Origin: Suillus spraguei
Lineage: Eukaryota; Basidiomycota; Agaricomycetes; Boletales; Suillaceae
Direction: 5' to 3'
DNA: 64,000 bases
Assembly: GCA_016800925.1 (NCBI GenBank)
Contig: JABCPU010000111.1
Coordinates: 114,822 to 178,821 of the forward strand
The notes under the pieces were generated by a model that made no database searches, was not told the origin of the DNA, and saw nothing but the letters and a program-made list of their open reading frames with translations. Within the stretch, counting starts at the first letter, position 1. Each line of letters begins with the position of its first letter. The position numbers and the translations under genes were made by a program. This document shows, one piece after another, positions 60,080-64,000 of this stretch.

Positions 60080-60994
60080 TATGTAATTGCCAAAATATAC
60101 AAGGGTTCGTTTTTATGACGCAAAGCAGCATACGGATTTCTATGGATGGTTGAATCGTAGCGTAGGTAAGGTCTTCGACGTTATGGCATAGCATTCGCAT
60201 TTTGAGGTCAATTCGGACTATAGGGGACCTGCAATTCACAGCTTTCGTAGACTGTATTGACGAACATAGAATCTTATTTCAGTTCAGACAGCTTGATTGT
60301 GTGTTCATCGTCATTTCTCCTTTTCGTGCTCTTTTATTGACTACCGTGGCTACTTCCGCTTATTTTCACGGTATCGTGGATCTCCAATTCCATTCACCCT
60401 GCTGTGTTTCTGCGCGTTCATAGCTCGATCTCCTGTTTAACTCGGATGACACAGAATGAATGTACTACATCAAGAACATTTATTAAACTCTGACCGGATG
60501 CTGACTAGTAGTGTGTTTTGTAGATTTTTGCCGCTCCACTGCGTCAACCTGCCTCGTTTCCATAGATGTCCAGGCACGAGCCCTCTGTCACCGTAGCGGC
60601 AGCTCGCCTGTCTTGCTATCCGTATTTTTATACCGCTCCCATGCATACCGGTCGCGATTTTTGTTGGGTGAGTAGATCACCATCAATATCCGCTGACTCC
60701 CAGTGTTAATTGTCAGCACTGTCTAAATAGGAGATCGAGCTATGACGCAGCAACACAGCAGGGTGAATACGAAAAGGAGAGCGAACGATGAACACACAAC
60801 CAAGCTGTCCGAACTGAAATAAGATTCTATGTTCGCTAATATGGTCTACGAAAGCTGTGAATTGCGGGTCCCCATGGTCCGAATTGACGTTGTTGAGACT
60901 CAAGATGCGACTGTGTTCAACCACCCATACAAATCCTACGGTATGCTCCTTTGCGTCAGAAAAACGATCCCTTATATATTTTGGCGATTACACA

Positions 60995-62480
60995 TTAGTT
61001 GATAGTGTTATCATAAGTGAACGAGGTCATGGCAAAACCGACCTTGCGGTTGTCGCCATCTAAAACAGTGTAGAAGCGTTGCATAAATGTATAGCCAATA
61101 ATAAAGTCAAGCCCTGCGCCAGTTCGCGTAGTCAGGCTTTTAATGATGAGATATATGCCGTCGTTCGCAGCATTAGGAATCCGGTTGTTGAGATAACGAG
61201 GCAAGATTTGTGCGTTGGGGACGAGACTGAAGACTCCCTGTGCAAAACAATGAACAAGGGGTGTGAGGGCTGACAGAATTGACATACGTTGCCAATATCG
61301 AAATTCAAGGCCTGTAGGGCACTGTACTGGCGAGGGGTAATACGGAGAAGACCAGTTTGTTCATCGAAAGTAGCGCCGGTCGCAGCCCGGTACCTGCGAT
61401 AGGCACCTATCGAACGCTGATTAGACCACCATTACTCACTACACTCTAAATACACACCGGAGGCAAGGTAAATAAATCTGCTGCCAGAATTGATGATACC
61501 AGCAGTGCGTGACAAGATTTTGATTTTCCTGTTGCCGTAAGTGATTTTCTGATTAATACCCCAGTAGTTCCTTGACTGGCTGGTGATGGTGATATCACTG
61601 AAACAACATGATTACTAAGAGTCTGGATTGATCTAGGAGCTGAAGTAGCTTACGTGTATACAATGTTACTAGTGCACTTGGTATAGTCAGGTTCACCAAA
61701 GGCGAGCTCTCCGACATCGGTGTCTCTATCCCCAGTGACGGGCTGGAAAGAGATACCAACAATGTTCTGACGAATGATGCCTGTGGTAACCAGCCAGTCA
61801 GTAAAAGTTGGATACGTGGCAGTCGGGTCATTTGTCAGGGTGCCGACTGTCAAATCTCGAGGCCCGATGCCAAGGATACCGTCATGGAATCTGAAGTTCG
61901 TCGTAGTAGAAGCAACAGCGAGTTCGTAGTTGGGGATGGTGATCCCATGACCGAGAGTGACGGTATCGACGAAGAAAGTTCCTATAGATAATTGTAGGTA
62001 TTTTCAACTTATGATATTGTTGTATGTCATACCAGAGAAGGAGATAGGAAAACCCCCACCATAGTTTTTCTCTACACGTCGTCCGGTGTTGACGCCGGTT
62101 TCGTCGTATCGAGTGCGGGCGCCAATCCATGTGACCCCGCTGCCGCTGTCGACAGCCAAATTGTCTTCGATAATACATTAGCAGCCGCGTATTTTCTCAA
62201 TGTTGAACTAACAGGTTGTGGGGGGACTGCCAACGTCAAGTGCTACGCTGTATCCTCCCGGAAATTCGAATGGCATAGGAATGCTTTCAGCACGTCGGCC
62301 ATGTGTATTGTAGTCCCTGAAGGCTGCCACACGAGCTTCATCGTGTTGCACGAGGTCAATAGTGCCATTGGAGAACCTGGTACTAAGGGGGATAATGATA
62401 GGGGAATTGCGAACTTCAACGGGCGATCCCGTGATTGACGAAGCCAGGACAAGTATTAACAATGATGCAGTGATGAACAT
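60995..62480 (-). CDS. pepsin-type aspartic protease, copy C (second Asp replaced by Asn)
   Basis: Secreted family A1 protein with all six exons in frame. The ATG at 62480 gives a signal peptide (MFITASLLILVLASSITGSP), a propeptide, and a 5' intron after SPPT. Exon 2 holds the first catalytic motif NLAVDSGSGVTWIGAR and the flap YGGG. Exon 3 holds NYELAVASTTTNFRF, GILGIGPRDLTVGTL and VGELAFGEPDYTKC. In exon 4 the second catalytic motif reads AGIINSGSRFIYLAS, so the active Asp is Asn. Exons 5-6 continue GATFDEQTGLLRI and GYTFMQRFYTVLDGDNRKVG to stop at 60995. The D-to-N change should abolish normal proteolysis, leaving a candidate pseudoprotease. Usual introns and GT donors are kept. Confidence 0.85.
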
Positions 62481-62900
62481 GGCTTGTTGGAGGTAATATC
62501 ATACTCAGTAGCGTATTATATACTTCGAGTTGTGTGCCAGCGAACATGATAACGGTGGCACGTACTATATTGAAACGTCCGCCTCGAAAAAGCAATGATG
62601 AGGTAGCTCTGATCCGAGTCACAACATGAGTGCAAGGATTTGACCTCTCGATGAAGTGTGGTAGGAGACGGTTTGCCTGGCAGGTGGCAGGAATTTCAAT
62701 ACAATTCGCCTAGTTACCAATGGTTCAAACATTCATTGACTTAACTCACGTTCATTTCCATAGAGATGCCACCCATCATAGATACATTGTGCAGGTTAGT
62801 GTGGCAAGCATTGCTGAGAGAGCTGTTGCAATGTGACACGAGTCCCTGGGAGAAGCCTGGTTTCTTCACACGTAAAATCTTCGCCCGTTACTTCACGTCA

Positions 62901-63502
62901 ATGATGATGCGTCCTTGTTTCAGAGAGGTGCAGCGCGCTGGAATGTTCTGGTATCAGGAGTCATTGCGGAAACAATCTGATAGGTCTGTACATAATCGGA
63001 GGTGGCAAATTCGTGACAAACGAGAGGCGTGCTAAATTCTTACGATGTCAAGTTCAAGCCAGCCAACCGGTGAGACTCCATTTGAGAGGGATGCTCAATT
63101 CTAAAAAATTGCGTTCACATAGGAGCCGAGTTCTCGCTAAACCTGTCCTAAAAGTGGTACTAGATCTGTTCTTTGCCTGCTCCCTTCCTGAAAAAATCGC
63201 CACGACTCGATTGGCAATTGTTCTTGATTATGCACGCTTCGACACTGCCATTCCTCTTTCGATCTGTCACAGCGACCTGAATGCAAACAGAGGTGAATGT
63301 ATGCCTTCAGCATCTGCAAACTAGAAATTTCTTCACAGATATGGTAATTTTCGACAGTTTCCCACAGCCACCCAAAGTGGCGACAGAGCTCACAGAACGT
63401 ACAGCCCCATGACGCCAAAGTGGTCACAGAGCTCACAACCGGGTCAGACTGTTCAAAATAAATTCAATGATTTCCAGCTCAACGGCCTCAATCTTTTTAA
63501 AG
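62901..63502. other. sequence between protease duplication and copia LTR
   Basis: No gene supported; short overlapping frames only. The inverted-duplication homology fades out near 62900-63000. Confidence 0.4.
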
Positions 63503-63951
63503 TGTTGAAGTCTGCTAGTAGTTTATCTTGCGATAAGAGGCTAACGAGAGCGGGAGAAAGGGTCTATAAGGACAAGGTACGATCTCAGTCTCTCTCGAAG
63601 AACTCTATTAACATGCGTAATACCTGTAAGGACAAGGTACACTATTGCTTTCGTCAGTTAACGCTGACGGTACAAGAATCTATAGACTCACATCTCAGTC
63701 TCTCTCGAAGAACTGAGATGTTTCTACGCTACGGCGCTGGACTTTATAGTAAGTGAAACAGAAATGAAAATTTAGACATAACTCGTTGACATATATTGTA
63801 GAGGCTCGGCCGATGTCAGCGCGCTGGATCCCACTGGCCTATTATGGCTTGCGCTCGAACCATGTTCCTCAGCTTCTCCCCCTCGTGCCTTGCTTCTCGG
63901 ATTCTTCGGCCATTCCCTTCTCTTCTCCTTCTGGTGCGTCGGACTTCAACA
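63503..63951 (-). mobile_element. Ty1/copia 3' LTR, minus orientation
   Basis: 449-bp LTR bounded by a perfect 10-bp inverted terminal repeat (TGTTGAAGTC at 63503, GACTTCAACA ending at 63951). On the minus strand it is preceded by the polypurine tract TGAGGGGGAG (63952-63961). It contains a short internal direct repeat, CTCAGTCTCTCTCGAAGAAC, near 63584 and 63692. The element body continues beyond the right edge of the window. Confidence 0.85.
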
Positions 63952-63961
63952 CTCCCCCTCA

Positions 63962-64000
63962 AGCACATGCTAGACCCATGTGGGTGCGCAACTTTTGGAG
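63962..64000 (-). CDS. extreme C-terminus of copia polyprotein (partial)
   Basis: Reading leftward from the window edge: LQKLRTHMGLACA then a stop overlapping the polypurine tract. This matches the usual end of copia RNase H (compare LQKLQAGLGLDTA in the relic at 17.9 kb). Only 13 residues lie within the window. Confidence 0.7.

Larger units (their letters stand above)
58200..62900. repeat. inverted segmental duplication (two protease genes)
   Basis: Arms of about 2.2 kb: 58200-60440 is matched in reverse complement by about 60725-62900. Each arm includes a pepsin-type gene plus several hundred bp of 5' flank and about 350 bp of 3' flank. The left arm has an extra roughly 80 bp near 60330-60385. 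The central spacer is about 285 bp. A third, dispersed copy of the same unit lies at about 21.6-24.0 kb in direct orientation to the left arm. Confidence 0.85.

Noticed and set aside
1..64000. CRISPR arrays, operons or prokaryotic phage features
   Set aside because: Spliced genes and TE content are plainly fungal; the tandem repeats present are WD40 coding units and tRNA-like units without CRISPR spacing.

Overview
The window is nuclear DNA from a filamentous basidiomycete, most probably an Agaricomycete. Coding regions are cut by many 45-65 nt GT-AG introns. The gene families point the same way: an NACHT-WD40 protein, a WD40-TPR-HET protein, a GH85 endoglycosidase, an RNA14/CstF-77 homologue with an arginine-rich tail, and Plavaka-like, hAT, Ty1/copia, Ty3/Gypsy-like and LINE remnants. 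The order cannot be fixed from the sequence alone.

Layout. 0.7-2.9 kb (-): a decayed DHA1-type MFS transporter whose intact paralogue lies at 27.9-30.0 kb (-). 3.4-8.7 kb (+): an NACHT NTPase with 14 near-identical WD40 blades (STAND/NLR type). 10.5-11.35 kb: a tandem array of tRNA-Leu-like units with Pol III box A/box B sequences and T-run terminators. 11.8-20.1 kb: a transposon graveyard in which LTRs sit inside a Plavaka-like gene, next to a copia tail and a hAT relic. 22.3-23.8 kb: a dead pepsin-type protease. 25.5-27.7 kb: a duplicated non-coding module with an internal inversion. 33.5-35.8 kb (-): S10 serine carboxypeptidase. 36.06 kb: a perfect 32+1+32 nt palindrome. 38.3-41.0 kb (-): GH85 ENGase, divergent from RNA14 (41.1-44.3 kb, +). 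44.5-45.0 kb: LINE 3' end with poly(A). 45.2-47.8 kb (-): sugar porter. 48.8-49.7 kb: a TIR transposon carrying a RecQ-like helicase 5' fragment. 51.6-55.9 kb (+): a broken WD40-TPR-HET gene, with a C-terminal HET paralogue fragment at 57.1-58.0 kb (-). 58.2-62.9 kb: an inverted duplication holding two more pepsin-type proteases tail to tail. 63.5-64.0 kb: a copia LTR continuing off the right edge.

How the genes relate. The ENGase/RNA14/sugar-porter block and the carboxypeptidase look like ordinary, maintained genes. The rest is accessory: two proteins of fungal allorecognition or innate-immunity architecture (NACHT-WD40 and WD40-TPR-HET), recently duplicated secreted proteases and transporters at different stages of decay, and layered mobile elements. 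No operon-like organisation is expected or seen. Exon boundaries were placed by eye from GT/AG signals and reading-frame continuity, so individual junctions may be off.
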